This document shows, piece by piece, positions 22,920 to 32,405 of a stretch of 64,000 bases of DNA. The notes beneath the pieces are model-generated. The model made no database searches. It saw only the letters and a list, made by a program, of their open reading frames with translations, and was not told the origin of the DNA. The DNA is from Paramacrobiotus metropolitanus (Eukaryota > Tardigrada > Eutardigrada > Parachela > Macrobiotidae): the NCBI RefSeq assembly GCF_019649055.1, contig NW_026570308.1:496001-560000 (forward strand), given 5' to 3'. Position numbers and translations under genes: made by a program. Position 1 is the stretch's first letter. Each line of letters starts with the position of its first letter.

Positions 22920-23045
22920 CGTTGAAAATCATAAAATCAAAAATTAATAGAAAATATAGAATTATAATAAGCAGTCCAAAATAAGCAGTTACAATAAGCA
23001 GTCCAAAATTAATAGAATTTATAATAAGCAGTCCATATGTGGCCA
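22920..23045. repeat. Short tandem repeat, AATAAGCAGTCCAAAAT-like unit
   Basis: Four or five imperfect copies of AATAAGCAGTCCA or AATAAGCAGTTACA separated by AT-rich spacers, just upstream of the GPCR start at 22895, in its presumed promoter or 5' UTR. Confidence 0.6.
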
Positions 23046-23536
23046 CAAAATAAATTATAAGAAAGTGTTTATGTAAAGCAGATCATATGAGCACATTTGA
23101 CCGGCCAGAATAAATCATGAATGACTACGTATTCTGGAGACTGGGCGTACGCGGACTTATCGAAATTATACTTCGCGCACCGATCCTGGTGACCGGTCTA
23201 TTCGCAGAAAGCTGCTGCAGCCTTTAAATCCAGTTTTGTTGAGCTGTGTATTCGTGCCGCCTAATAGCGTAATCTCGATCTTTGTTTACTAGAAGCATTT
23301 GAAACGCTATTTGAATATGTCACAAAAGCCGCCTACGTTGCCTGTCACAGTTTTCTGGAGCCAGTCATCTTTTCAATGAATTTATGTGCATGCTTCCGGT
23401 ATGAAATTTCCATGGAAATGTTCAAAACTAATCTGCTGTTTACGGATAAGTGAGATAACCATTAACCAACCCACGTAAAGGTGTCAGAATACAAAATCAC
23501 TTGGAGAAAAGCAGTTTCATAAAATTCAAAGAAATT

Positions 23537-23542
23537 TTTATT
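23537..23542 (-). terminator. Polyadenylation signal of the GPCR at 23.6-24.6 kb
   Basis: AATAAA on the minus strand, 31 bases past the stop codon at 23574. Confidence 0.6.
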
Positions 23543-23573
23543 GCCAACTGAAATTTTCTTTTTTACGGTGGAA

Positions 23574-24581
23574 TTACTTCCGGAACAGCTTCCGTATCTC
23601 CGTACGTAAATCCTTCAGCGCGATGGAAAAAAGAACGGGATCCAGCGCCGGTTCTAACGACCACAGTATTTGTCCAACTGCGTATAGTTCGGGAATGTTT
23701 CGCTTCCAGAACAGCGATACCGTAAAAAAGCTAACTAGTGGCGTCCAGCAGATCACCACAGCCACGGTCAGCAGTGTCAGCACCGTGAAGGACTTGGAGG
23801 CTTTTGCCGTTCGCTGCGGTGATGGATCAGCGGCGTACACCCCATCCAGGGAATCCCTTCTGGACGGGAAATTCACTGAGGGAAACACGGCCACCTCCAA
23901 GGTGTTGCTCTTCGGCACAATCACCATGCGGACCTTATTGCGCTGATAGCGTTTCCAGCAGATCACGGGATACGCGGACACAATGACGAAAATCGGCATA
24001 ATATACAGCAACAGCTCAATCGCAATATTCCAGTATTCTTGCGCCATGTGGCCAGGTGTGTTCAACAGGCAGTTAACGTTGTCGCCGGTACCGCGATAAT
24101 ATACTGTATCCACCAATAAACCAGGAAGGAGCAATGTACAGACAAGTAGCCAGGTTGCGAAGCAGAGCATTACAGCGGTTCTAGTGGAATGATAGCGCTG
24201 GTAAAGTATTGGGCAGCACACTGCCCAGATACGGTTGGTAGTGATCAGAATATGAGACTGCATCATCATCGCATTGGACAGGTATTCAAAATGGAGATAG
24301 ACTGCACAGAAGGATTCGGTATGCTCCGTTTCGGGATGCAGGAGAAAAATTATCTCCGTAGGTTTATAACACACAGCATGGAAGAGATTGGCTACCATTA
24401 GATTGGTTAAATAACAGATGAAAGCGTTAGAATGGAGATCGCGGTTACGACAGAACACCAGTAAAACAGTCGCGTTATTGCTTAGCGTCAGTATACACAA
24501 GATAGTCGAATATATCGCTTCGAACCGCCACACCGGCCCCGAAGCCGTGGAATTCCATTGAGAATAGTTTGATACCATCAT
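23574..24581 (-). CDS. Rhodopsin-like GPCR, orphan, 335 aa, intronless
   Basis: Two ATG codons at 24581 and 24578 begin an N-terminus with possible N-glycosylation (NYS, NST). Seven membrane segments follow. Segment 1 has LSNNATVLLVF; segment 2 has NLMVANLFHAV, so the usual sodium-site Asp is Asn; segment 3 ends TTNRIWAV, standing for DRYWAV. Segment 6 carries VVICWTPLVSFF (CWTP kept). Segment 7 has LEPALDPVLFSIALKDLR, where NPxxY is DPVLF. The third intracellular loop is long and rich in Ser and basic residues (SRRDSLDG), suitable for kinase regulation. The protein is a close paralogue of the one at 27.3-28.3 kb: the SGPVW N-terminal motif, loop landmarks and C-terminus all match. Ligand is unknown; the conserved changes mark a lineage-specific subfamily. 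Confidence 0.85.
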   Translation of the reverse strand: MMVSNYSQWNSTASGPVWRFEAIYSTILCILTLSNNATVLLVFCRNRDLHSNAFICYLTNLMVANLFHAVCYKPTEIIFLLHPETEHTESFCAVYLHFEYLSNAMMMQSHILITTNRIWAVCCPILYQRYHSTRTAVMLCFATWLLVCTLLLPGLLVDTVYYRGTGDNVNCLLNTPGHMAQEYWNIAIELLLYIMPIFVIVSAYPVICWKRYQRNKVRMVIVPKSNTLEVAVFPSVNFPSRRDSLDGVYAADPSPQRTAKASKSFTVLTLLTVAVVICWTPLVSFFTVSLFWKRNIPELYAVGQILWSLEPALDPVLFSIALKDLRTEIRKLFRK

Positions 24582-25874
24582 TGTTCGGCAAGCTCGTAAA
24601 CCGTGACGACCGATTTAGCAATAGTTATTATGGCAAACCAAGTGCAGGCAGAAATACAGTCACGAAAGCCGTAAAACGTCTGCACTAAAATTTTCATACA
24701 ATAAAGAAACATCCAAGAAAAACAGCACGCGTTGGCTTAATTTAAAGATTACTCGAAGGCTGCCAGTAGTGCAACAACTAACTGGGCAAAATTAGAAATT
24801 TATCTCTTATCTGGAAAAGGTCGCTTCCGTCTTTTGGAAGTTTCTGCCATAAATAAGCTACGCTAATAGCTGGTAGCGTTGCATCGGTTTTCGCATTGAA
24901 AAATGAACTGAGGTTGTTTACGCTTCCAGGTAAAATGGTTGTTTGCTTGTGCTGACGCTCGCTTCACTGGAGTCGCCTTAATTGCTAACTCTTGGCCGAC
25001 AGCCAAAAGATCATGCAATACTTACTTGTTTTGAGCACATACTGTAGGTTATTAGCGGTCTGGGCTGGTCACGGTAAAGCTCATTCGTGACAATTAGACG
25101 GATCGGTTTTCCTGATATGTTGATACATTAGGTCGGGATTTGGACGCCAGCAAATTTTAATAACACGCCGTAGAGAAATGATTAGAGTATCGCGCTGACC
25201 GCTATTTCGAGGAATATGATTGTCGCACACCGTTGTAATCTTGCCGAATGTGCAGAACATAGAAAGACAACGAACTGTCGGGATTACCACGCTAATCATC
25301 TTGGTTCATGTTGGCCTGCTGGTAAATAACGTAGGCCATTTGGACTATCTTTTCTAATTATTTGCAGATGCTTTAGATAATAGGCGTGGTGCAGTCTTCG
25401 GTATCGAAATTTAACGCAGTTGTGGTGTTTTAATACTTTTGTTTTGGTGCGCAGTTACTAGTTTGTACCTGTGCCGTGATACTAATTAAAGGTTGCTGTC
25501 TCTCGGGCTCAGAGTTCTACTGTATCTGTACAAGTTCGAGCTGTCAGCCGTATTTAAGTGTCTTAAAATTCTGATCAGAATTGTACATTATTAAATCAAA
25601 TTCTATACTGCATATATAACGGCAGGAAAATTGATTTTATTACCTTGCATGTTAAACGGCAAAAGCAAATCGAAAAAGTTAAAATACAAAGTTTATGCTA
25701 CCAAAATATGTTACAGAAAAGAAAACAGATTTTTACACGTAATTCAAGATTATCACAACATCGGCAGTATGGCAAGGATAGCCTGGTACGTTGGCACAGT
25801 TCGTTCAAGCATACATACGCTATGACGTTGGCAAATGGCCTAGCTCTTATCCTTGCTTTTTTGGACATGATGAG
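24582..25874. other. Spacer between paralogous GPCR genes
   Basis: No coding feature is visible; short ORFs lack domains. Confidence 0.5.
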
Positions 25875-25876
25875 TA

Positions 25877-26083
25877 CCGTAATTATCGAATTAGAGCCCC
25901 AGGGTTACAAATATTTCAAACGCCTCACGGGGTGGGCTCCAGTTACGGGCATGGGCTTGTATTTCGGAGGGGACTCAATTTTTCAAACTAACTTTTTTGG
26001 CATTGGCTAATATGGGCTGTACAACATTTAATTAAGCCCATGGGCTTATATTTCGGGGGGAGCTTCTAATTCGATAATTACGG
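25877..26083. mobile_element. MITE with CCGTAATTATCG ends, TA target duplication
   Basis: The left end CCGTAATTATCGAATTAGA is matched by an inverted right end TCTAATTCGATAATTACGG (one extra base inside). TA stands on both sides (25875-25876 and 26084-26085). The 207-bp element has G-rich inner parts (TATTTCGGAGGG and TATTTCGGGGGG) and no coding capacity. TA duplication is the habit of Tc1/mariner and some other DNA transposons. Confidence 0.8.
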
Positions 26084-27312
26084 TATCTGTATTATTCTTA
26101 TTATTATTATTATTACGGCACAAGAGCAGACAACCCCAAAGGGACTTCAAGTCTGGTCGATCAAACTATGGACGAGGTCGACCACGGTCGTATGCTCCTG
26201 GGTTACAGGTACCTGTAAATCAAGTTACATTTAGCTAAAATTTAGCTAAAAGTATGTGTATGATTTCACAAAAAAACTGCATCGCGGACCGCACAGGATG
26301 AATTGTATAATGTATCCAGTACAGAGCATTTATATGTACCTTGCAGAATGCGTGAAACATGTAAGAATTCCATCGAGAGTGGCTTTTAAAGGTTGGCCTA
26401 TTTAAAGGTTAACTTAGCTTAGCCTAAGGAAATCATATTTTTATTCACGGTGTTTGCAACGGTAAAGTTTTATTTCTAAAGCAGTATGGTATCACAGTAG
26501 CCTATGTCGATTTTTTTTCTGAACGTTGAACGAAAATTCTGCAAAGTGAGACTTCTTCAAGACGGTGGTATTTGGGACAGAAGTATGCAGATAATCCTTA
26601 GTCTTGCTTTGAAGATCTATTGTATATCCAAATTAATAATATAATAGCCAGCAGCGCTCAACATTTTTTGCGAACAGAGTTTAAAGCACGATAAGAATTT
26701 TGCTGGGCCATATGCCTTCCTCAGAAAAATCGAACCCCGTAATTCGGCAGTGCAGTCTGGTCGTTTGAGTGGAAATACGTAACAGACCAGAAAAAATTGT
26801 ATGCCAGAAGCGTATGCAAAAAAACTGTAAAGAGTCCGTTCGACTCGCAAAATCGGTACGAGTATGGAACGATGGGGTTTTTTATCTGTATACGTTTTCG
26901 CTACAACTGGCGCTACAAACAGTTGGGCAATAAGACTCGTTGCTGATGAAACGATGTTACAGCAGCAGCCTATCTTTCAACAGTAAGACAATTATTGTGA
27001 ACGAGATGTTTCGTAATACACCAAAGTGTGATACGGTTATCAAATGCTAGATTATTAAGATCACTAGTTCAAAAATGGAATTATAAGTGAAAACATCGAA
27101 TTGTGCCATATATCATATGAATAATTCACTTGTATCAACGCAAACAAATTTTAATTAATGGTAGTTTATAGTGCATTTGGTAGTGACCCCGTCCACATCC
27201 AATGAAGCGTTCGCCTTCCCGCACAGGAATTTTCAGATTAATAGAAATGATATTACTTAAATCTGTAATATTCATTTTAAAATGGAAAATCGTGGCATAA
27301 TAATCGTAATAA
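26084..27312. other. Intergenic, with a short TTA microsatellite
   Basis: TTATTA repeats occur at about 26099-26125. No gene features are seen in the remainder. Confidence 0.5.
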
Positions 27313-28314
27313 TTATGCGTGAAATAAATTTCGAATTTCGACGCGCAAATCCTTAAGCGCAATGGAAAACAGAACCGGATCCAATGCCGGCTCCAGCGCC
27401 CATAATATCTGCCCCACTTCATACAGCTCCGCAATGTAGCGCTTGGCAAACAAGGAAATCGTGAAGAAACTAACCAGCGGCGTCCAGCAGATCACAACCG
27501 CCACGGTCAACAGCGTCAACACCGTGAACGACTTGGACGTTGACGTTCGCTGCTGCGGCGAATTGTCAGCGGTGGATATGCCATCCGAGGAATCTCTCCG
27601 CGACGCCTTCGCCAGCGACGGGACAACGGCACCTTCGCCGGTGTTCAGCCGGGGCCGAATCACCATTCGCGCTTTATGCCGTTGATGGCGTTTCCAACAT
27701 ATCACCGGATAGGCAAATAGAATAATAAAAACCGGGAGAATGTACAGCAGGAATTCAATAGCCATACTCCATTTCTCCTGTAGCGGATGACCTTCCGTAG
27801 TCATCAGGCAGTTAACATTGTCGGCGGTATTGCGAATCGTCGCGTCAACCAGTAAACCGGGCAGTAAAAATAAGCAGAAAATTATCCACATTCCGACGCA
27901 TAAAAGCAGAGCGGTTTTAGTAGAATGGTGGCGCTGGTAGAACAACGGAAAACTGACCGCCCAGATGCGGTTGGTGGTGATCAAAACATGCGACTGCATC
28001 ATCATGGCGTTGAACAGGTACACCAAGTGAATGTATGCTGCACAGAATGGTCCACTGTGCAAGGTGTCCGGCGACAACAGGAAAATTATCTCTACTGGCT
28101 TATAAAACACCGCGTGAAAGAGATTAGCGATCGTTAGGTTTGTTAAATAGCAACTGAAAGCGTTTAAACGTAGACTGCGATTGCGAAGGAATGCCAGTAT
28201 AACCGTTGCATTATTAAAAATTGTAAGTATACATAAGACTGTGGAATAAATCGCTCCAAAATGCCAAACCGGCCCCGACGCCGGTGAAGTATGGTTTGTT
28301 CCGTTGAACGGCAT
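27313..28314 (-). CDS. Rhodopsin-like GPCR, orphan, 333 aa, intronless
   Basis: I place the start at ATG 28314 (MPFNGTNHTSP); the open frame extends a little further upstream but without an ATG. NGT and NHT are possible N-glycosylation sites. The motif set is that of the neighbour at 23574-24581: IFNNATVILAF, NLTIANLFHAV (Asn at the sodium site), TTNRIWAV for DRY, VVICWTPLVSFF in segment 6 and LEPALDPVLFSIALKDLR for NPxxY. The third intracellular loop again holds a basic and serine-rich patch (ASRRDSSDG). The two genes are head-to-tail on the same strand, about 2.7 kb apart, so they arose by tandem duplication. Both keep long extracellular-facing and intracellular landmarks, so both are likely functional. 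Confidence 0.85.
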   Translation of the reverse strand: MPFNGTNHTSPASGPVWHFGAIYSTVLCILTIFNNATVILAFLRNRSLRLNAFSCYLTNLTIANLFHAVFYKPVEIIFLLSPDTLHSGPFCAAYIHLVYLFNAMMMQSHVLITTNRIWAVSFPLFYQRHHSTKTALLLCVGMWIIFCLFLLPGLLVDATIRNTADNVNCLMTTEGHPLQEKWSMAIEFLLYILPVFIILFAYPVICWKRHQRHKARMVIRPRLNTGEGAVVPSLAKASRRDSSDGISTADNSPQQRTSTSKSFTVLTLLTVAVVICWTPLVSFFTISLFAKRYIAELYEVGQILWALEPALDPVLFSIALKDLRVEIRNLFHA

Positions 28315-29424
28315 CTTGAGCTTACGAGTTATCACCGTATACTGCAGCGGAACAGTTTTTATCAGGACATCGAATATCGCTTGTTGCTGCTAAACCTCCA
28401 AAACAGATTAATTAGAATTTCTTTCTGAAGTTAAGGCTAAAATTAATATTGAAACAGTACTGGTGCCGCGCCCATTAACCAAATAGATCATCAACATTTA
28501 AAGGAAAGCTCGTGCATGTGTTGCGGTATTCCAGGCAGAATGGGACGAAACACAACAGTTTAGTAGCAATTATTTCGTACCCGAACCGGATTTGGAAATG
28601 CGCACAGCAACGTGCGTGATTAAGAATTGAGTAATTAGCCACCTTGTACGGAATTCCGTCAGCGCACGTGGAACTCTCGAGAGAGTTGCATGATATCAGT
28701 TTTCAGGTGAAAATTGCGATTAGCGCGAATTCCAGCTAATGTGTGCGATCGGAGGATATAAGGTTACCAGTGCAGATACCGCGAAGACACTTTATTAGAG
28801 CCAAGGATTAGGTAATGAGCTATTAGGTTTGCCAGCCCTTCTAATGACAAACCTAATCAAGGGTGTCTAAAGGGTGCCTGTTTCACCTTGTTTTCTGAAT
28901 TAGCCGAACTATCATAATTGAAAGATTGTGATTTTGCAAAATAAATTCAGCCAGAAAGATGTTTGACCGTATGAGCGTCTTCCTGGATATCTCAGTGAGA
29001 AAGTATTATCAACAGTGATCAGTGAGAAAGTATGTCTTTGCTGTTATAAAGCGCGTGTCACTTGTGAGACCTTTATAAATTTGGTGTTCAATGAAAATTA
29101 TTTACATAATTCTCTCTACATAATCAAATCACCCACTCTCTTCGTCGTACTATGAAACTGTATAACGATAGTCTTGCAATCAAGCAATCCAATCACACAT
29201 TTCGATATCTGGAAACTTCGTCTGTGGATGTTTACTGTTACGAAGTACGGGAGCTCGTCAAGGATCGCCATGTGACACAATTTGGGCCTTCGACGATGTT
29301 ACTTGGGGGGAATTTACATGAACCCCAAGTAATGTGGGTACGTCGTTTCCTCGTTGAACGGTCGCGTTCTTATGTTCCCTAGAGCTCTTGTTCTGCCTGT
29401 GTGCTTCAATTTTGTAGCGGTCAC
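28315..29424. other. Spacer and 5' region of the non-LTR retrotransposon
   Basis: The 5' boundary of the element is not visible. No LTR, no tandem promoter repeats and no clear second ORF are seen. Base composition becomes GC-richer from about 29.4 kb. Confidence 0.4.
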
Positions 29425-32286
29425 ATGCCGTCGCAGTTATTTTCTTGCTCTGGTTGTGGCAAGCAGCTACGAGGATGGGGAAACCACAAGAACGCTTGCC
29501 CAAAAACGTTGTCCACGACTATGGAGAAGATCCCCGTCACACCTTCCACGAGCGACAATTCCTCCGCTCCTGCGCCCACGCCCCCAACAGAACCGTTTCG
29601 CCCATCGAAGGAACGAATCATGCGGCGTATCCCACATGGAGCAAGGCCTGCTGCCAGGGCGTCGCTGTTAAAGGTTCTCCAGCAGGTCGCCACCAATAAT
29701 GACAGTAACTCTTGGTCGAAGCTGCTGTCCTTCGCGCCCACGGCTCTCCGTCAGCCCGTAAAGAGCAAGTCTGGACATTCAGGGTCCCTAGCGTCCACGG
29801 TTAAGCAGAACATCGGGATTTTTGATAGTGGCGCCGCAGTCCCTCCTACACCTTCGCCGCCCGCCAGGAAGAAGCGTACAGACCAGGATGATCTTGTGCG
29901 CAAGGTTGGGCAAAAAATTGACGACGGCTCAATTTCGGGAGCGATGAGAATCGTCATGTCGACTGACGCTGTCCTCCGACCGACTCCTGACGTCCTAGCA
30001 GAACTCCGTGAAAAGCACCCCGAGAGCGACCCACCCCTTGTAGTTCGCCCCGATCCGCCTCCTCAAGCGGCCGCCCGCATTACTCGGGAGGAAGTCTTCG
30101 CTGCCGTTCACAGCTTCCCAAAGGGTTCTGCCGCTGGGCCGGATGGGTTAAGACCGCAGCACCTTGCAGATATGGTCGGAGCCAAGCTGGACGCCCAATC
30201 TGCCCCCCTTTGCGACGCTCTGGCGACCGTCATGAACATCGCCATCGACGGAAACATTCCCGTTGGAGTACGCCCTGCATTTTTTGGTGGCAAACTGATC
30301 GCCTTAAGAAAGAAGGAAGGCGGGTTGCGCCCCATCGCAGTTGGGATGACTCTCCGCCGGTTGACAGCTAAGATAATTTGCGCCCGACTAAAAGACCGTT
30401 CAGCAGCCATTTTGTCTCCGCAACAATTGGGAGTAAACGTGCGCGGCGGAGCAGAAGCGATTGTTCACGCGACCAGGAAATTTATCGAATCCACTGGCGA
30501 CACGACCAAGGTTGTTCTCAAGGTGGATTTCAAAAACGCCTTTAACACCTTGTCTCGCGAAGCCGTTTTAACCGCAGCGAAAGAACGCTTTCCAGAGTAC
30601 AGCGATTTTCTCACCGCAGCCTACGGCCATCACTCTACCCTTTACGTGGACGACCTGACACTATCGTCGGAATCCGGTGTCCAACAAGGCGACCCGCTAG
30701 GCCCGCTGCTGTTCAGCCTCGCACTACACCCACTGATATCCTCGTTGAACGCCGAACTCAACGCCTGGTTCTTGGACGATGGGACCCTGGGCGGAGCTCC
30801 GGCGACAGTGGCGGAATGTTTCAGTCGAATAATTGAACGCGCTCGTGCTATCGGACTGCAGGTTAATGAAGCCAAATGTGAACTGTTTGTTTTTGGTGGA
30901 ACACTTGAGTCGCAGGGGAATGTCACAGCGGAATACATTGATCGTTTCCCGCGATTGCGCATTTTGTCGGCGTCTACTATGTCCCTACTTGGCGCGCCTG
31001 TTCTAGATGAAGCAATTGGGCCGCTACTCATCGAGAAAGCCAGCACCTTGAAGATGGTGTGCGAACGGCTTCAACTGCTTCCCAGCCACCAAGCACTGTT
31101 CCTACTGAAGAATTGTCTCGGCGCCCCGAAAATCATTTATATGTTACGGTGCTGTAATGCATGGAAATATCCTACCCTGCTATACCAGCTGGATGAAACG
31201 ATGCGCGCTTGTTTCCAGAATTTGTCGAACGTACGAACCAACCACAACGACTACCCGCCTTGGCGTCAGGCAACCCTCCCGGTTAGCAGAGGTGGAATTG
31301 GCATTCGTCGGTCGGAAGAATTATCTTTACCAGCCTTCTTGGCTTCGATTCATTCCGTATCCGGCTTGCTCTCTTCATTACTGCCTGACCACGGTGTTGT
31401 CGATGTTTCTGGTGCAGTGGAGTCATGGAAACTGAAAGCCCGCCAGCCAGAGATTCCAGAGTTAGCATACCGGAAGTCCCAAAAGGCTTGGGACTTGCCA
31501 TTATGCAACGTTTCCCTCTCCTCCCTGCTCGAGGTGTTTCAGGGTGACGAGCTAAATAAAGCGCGCCTGCTTGCTCAGTCCAGACCTGAAGCTGGGATCT
31601 GGTTGAACGCCCTGCCATCCGCTCACATTGGTAACCTGCTGGGCGACGACGAATTGAAGATCAGCGTTGGTCTCCGCCTCGGCGCTACGATCTGTGAACC
31701 TCACGACTGCGTCAAATGTCTCAAACCCGTGGATGGTTACGGTCACCACGGGCTGTCATGTGATTTCTCCGCCGGAAGGCACCCGCGCCACGGCGGGCTT
31801 AACAGTATCATCTGCCGAGGATGTGTGTCCGTCGGTGTGCCCGCAAAACTGGAGCCGCGTGGAACCTCTCACACTACGGAACGCCGCCCAGACGGTTGCA
31901 CGACATTTGCGTGGAAACGCGGGCTGTGTCTCGCATGGGACGTGACATGTGTAGACACGGTTGCGCCGTCACATGTCAAAGCAACTTCGACCACAGTGGG
32001 AGCGGCCGCCGTGCAAGCTGAGGATAAGAAATCCAGACTCTATATTTACCTAGCTGGCCGTTACCTATTCGTTCCAATTGCCTTTGAAACCATGGGTCCA
32101 TGGGGACCGTCAGCAATCGCATTTATCAAAGAACTGGGGAAGATACTTCAGCAGCAAACTGGCGAAGCACGCTCGCATGAATTTTTAAGACAGCGCTTGT
32201 CGATAGAGATTCAGCGGGGTAACGCGGCGTCAGTGCTTGGCACGATGGAAGGGCTGGATAAATTAAATGAGATTTTCTTGTTGTAG
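29425..32286 (+). mobile_element. Non-LTR retrotransposon ORF: reverse transcriptase with restriction-like endonuclease, 953 aa
   Basis: The frame is open from before the ATG at 29425 to TAG 32284-32286. An N-terminal zinc-finger-like motif CX2CX9HX3C covers about residues 7-27. Reverse transcriptase signatures follow: GSAAGPDGLRP (about 235), VVLKVDFKNAFN (about 362), GVQQGDPLGPLLF (about 417) and WFLDDG (about 448), which keeps both catalytic aspartates but has LDD where most elements have a Tyr-x-Asp-Asp box. A cysteine/histidine cluster (CEPHDCVKC then HHGLSC, about 755) precedes RRPDG...WDV, a PD-(D/E)xK pattern. RT, then a CCHC knuckle, then this endonuclease is the layout of R2-type early-branching LINEs. 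There is no premature stop, so the copy is young, possibly active, or under selection. AATAAA lies 46 bases past the stop. The target site and clade cannot be told from here. Confidence 0.9.
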
Positions 32287-32331
32287 TATACATGTTTCTT
32301 TCTTTACTTTGCCCCCAAGTATGATTTGACC

Positions 32332-32337
32332 AATAAA
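32332..32337 (+). terminator. Polyadenylation signal of the non-LTR element
   Basis: AATAAA on the plus strand, 46 bases downstream of the ORF stop; no poly(A) tract follows within the next 60 bases. Confidence 0.5.
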
Positions 32338-32405
32338 GCTACATATATCACACATTTTGCTAACTATGTTTCGATAAAGAACATTCCCGCTCGAATTACA
32401 GCCTG

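Noticed and set aside
29425-32286. Host gene for a telomerase-like reverse transcriptase
   Set aside because: The CCHC knuckle followed by the PD-(D/E)xK endonuclease pattern and the single-ORF layout fit an early-branching non-LTR retrotransposon better.
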